A stretch of DNA of 6,404 nt, taken from assembly GCA_019689695.1 (NCBI GenBank), contig JADGHA010000255.1, forward strand, positions 1 through 6,404. Direction: 5' to 3'. The stretch comes from Micromonosporaceae bacterium. GTDB lineage: Bacteria; Actinomycetota; Actinomycetes; Mycobacteriales; Micromonosporaceae. The notes under the pieces were generated by a model. It saw nothing but the letters and a program-made list of their open reading frames with translations. It had not been told where the DNA came from and ran no database searches. This document shows, piece by piece, positions 5,717 through 6,404 of the stretch. How positions within the stretch are numbered: the first letter of the stretch is position 1; each line of letters starts with the position of its first letter. The position numbers were made by a program, and so were the translations under genes.

Positions 5717-6404
5717 ATGCCGCCGGCCGAGCGCTTCCTTCCGTCCCGCCACGCCTTCGGGTTCAGCAACTCGTGGCCGGAGCAGCCGGCGGTCACAGTG
5801 GACACCCCGTTCGGCCGGCTGAAGCTCGGCAACGCCAAGGGTGGGCTGTGCGGCGGCATGGTCTTCGCCGCGCTGGACTACTGGTACGCCGGGTGCGTTC
5901 CGCCGGCTCACCAGCCGGCCGTCGGCGAGCCGCTCTACCGGTACGTGGTCAAGCGCCTCATCCAGTCGTGGCGGCTGCCGGCCGGGGTTGCGCGGTACTA
6001 CCGGTGGATGACCCTGCCCGACGGCGACCGTGTCTTCTCCGTCCTGGGCCGCCGCGTGGTGGCCACCCGCGGCGTTGCCTGGCGCACCGTCGCGGTCCAG
6101 CTGCCGCGGATCATCGCGGACCTGGACGCCGGCCGCCCGGCGCCGCTCGGCGTGGTCACGGTGGCCTCGGCCAACCCGCTCCAGCTTCGCTTCAACCACC
6201 AGGTGCTCGCGTACGGGTACGAGGTTGCGGGCGACTCGGTGACGTTGCGGGTGTACGACCCGAACCGGGGCGGCGACGACGCCACCTTCCTGCGCGTCGA
6301 CACCAGGGATCCCACCCGGCCCCCCGAGATCGCACACAACCTCGGCATCGGCCGCCGGGTGCGCGGCTTCTTCCGCACCAGCTACACCCGGTCCACCCCA
6401 CCGC
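5717..6404 (+). CDS. Uncharacterised protein with papain-like Cys-His-Asp pattern (3' end outside window)
   Basis: An open frame from the ATG at 5717 to the window edge gives 229 residues plus one base, with typical high-GC codon use. The function is not established. Visible motifs are GNAKGGLCGGMVFAALDYW (38-56, candidate nucleophile C45), NHQVLAYGYE (160-169, candidate H161) and LRVYDPNRGG (177-186, candidate D181/N183). The order Cys, then HxVxAxGY, then a hydrophobic strand ending in DPN resembles clan CA papain-like and C39-like peptidases. From memory, a widespread but unassigned bacterial family shares the G-x-CGGM and NHQVLAYGY motifs. No signal peptide or membrane segment is present, so a cytoplasmic location is likely. 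Peptidase activity is inference; a transferase or inactive relative is possible. It lies 119 bp after the regulator stop on the same strand. Confidence 0.85.
   Translation, partial: MPPAERFLPSRHAFGFSNSWPEQPAVTVDTPFGRLKLGNAKGGLCGGMVFAALDYWYAGCVPPAHQPAVGEPLYRYVVKRLIQSWRLPAGVARYYRWMTLPDGDRVFSVLGRRVVATRGVAWRTVAVQLPRIIADLDAGRPAPLGVVTVASANPLQLRFNHQVLAYGYEVAGDSVTLRVYDPNRGGDDATFLRVDTRDPTRPPEIAHNLGIGRRVRGFFRTSYTRSTPP

Noticed and set aside
5303..6337. Minus-strand 344-codon open frame opposite the regulator end and the gene at 5717
   Set aside because: It spans two plus-strand genes that have real motifs, and the gene at 5717 has a perfect ribosome site. The minus-strand product has shadow composition and no domain.
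1..6404. tRNA, rRNA, CRISPR array, insertion sequence or integration site
   Set aside because: No cloverleaf-like sequence, evenly spaced repeat array, transposase frame or terminal inverted repeat was found. Inverted repeats present are short and intergenic.

Overview
The window is very GC-rich DNA with strong G/C preference at third codon positions. It has an actinobacterial gene repertoire: a fumarylacetoacetase of high-GC type, a large secreted multidomain protease, and a TrmB/LuxR-type regulator. A filamentous actinomycete is likely. A finer placement, for example Micromonosporaceae or Streptomycetaceae, is a guess that the sequence alone does not settle.

Layout: (1) Positions 2-424, plus strand: the last 140 codons of a fumarylacetoacetase, which performs the final step of tyrosine/homogentisate breakdown. 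(2) Positions 431-468: a strong GC-rich hairpin between two convergent genes, probably a two-way terminator. (3) Positions 478-4434, minus strand: a 1318-residue secreted protease. It has a signal peptide, an S53 (sedolisin-type) catalytic domain with an intact Glu/Asp/Asp/Ser set, three carboxypeptidase-regulatory-like domains, a MAM/immune-inhibitor-A-like jelly roll, and a six-bladed Kelch propeller that appears to be inserted inside a C-terminal Ig-like domain. (4) Positions 4435-4619: a divergent intergenic region with a CRP-like palindrome, a tandem GTGGCATG repeat and a small palindrome. (5) About 4620-5597, plus strand: a regulator with a TrmB-like winged helix, a central sensor-like region and a LuxR/GerE helix-turn-helix. 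(6) Positions 5598-5716: a short gap with two hairpins. (7) Position 5717 to the window end, plus strand: the N-terminal 229 residues of an uncharacterised protein with a papain-like Cys-His-Asp pattern and no signal peptide.

The regulator is transcribed divergently from the secreted protease and is the natural candidate to control it. It could also control the downstream Cys-peptidase-like gene, because the sequence GGCATGAT occurs upstream of both; this link is inference. The fumarylacetoacetase is a convergent neighbour and probably functionally unrelated. I see no mobile element, tRNA, rRNA or CRISPR array. Nothing here is clearly a new multi-gene system. The most notable items are the nested-domain protease without a full-length propeptide, the two-HTH regulator with its possible operators, and the unassigned Cys-His-Asp protein.
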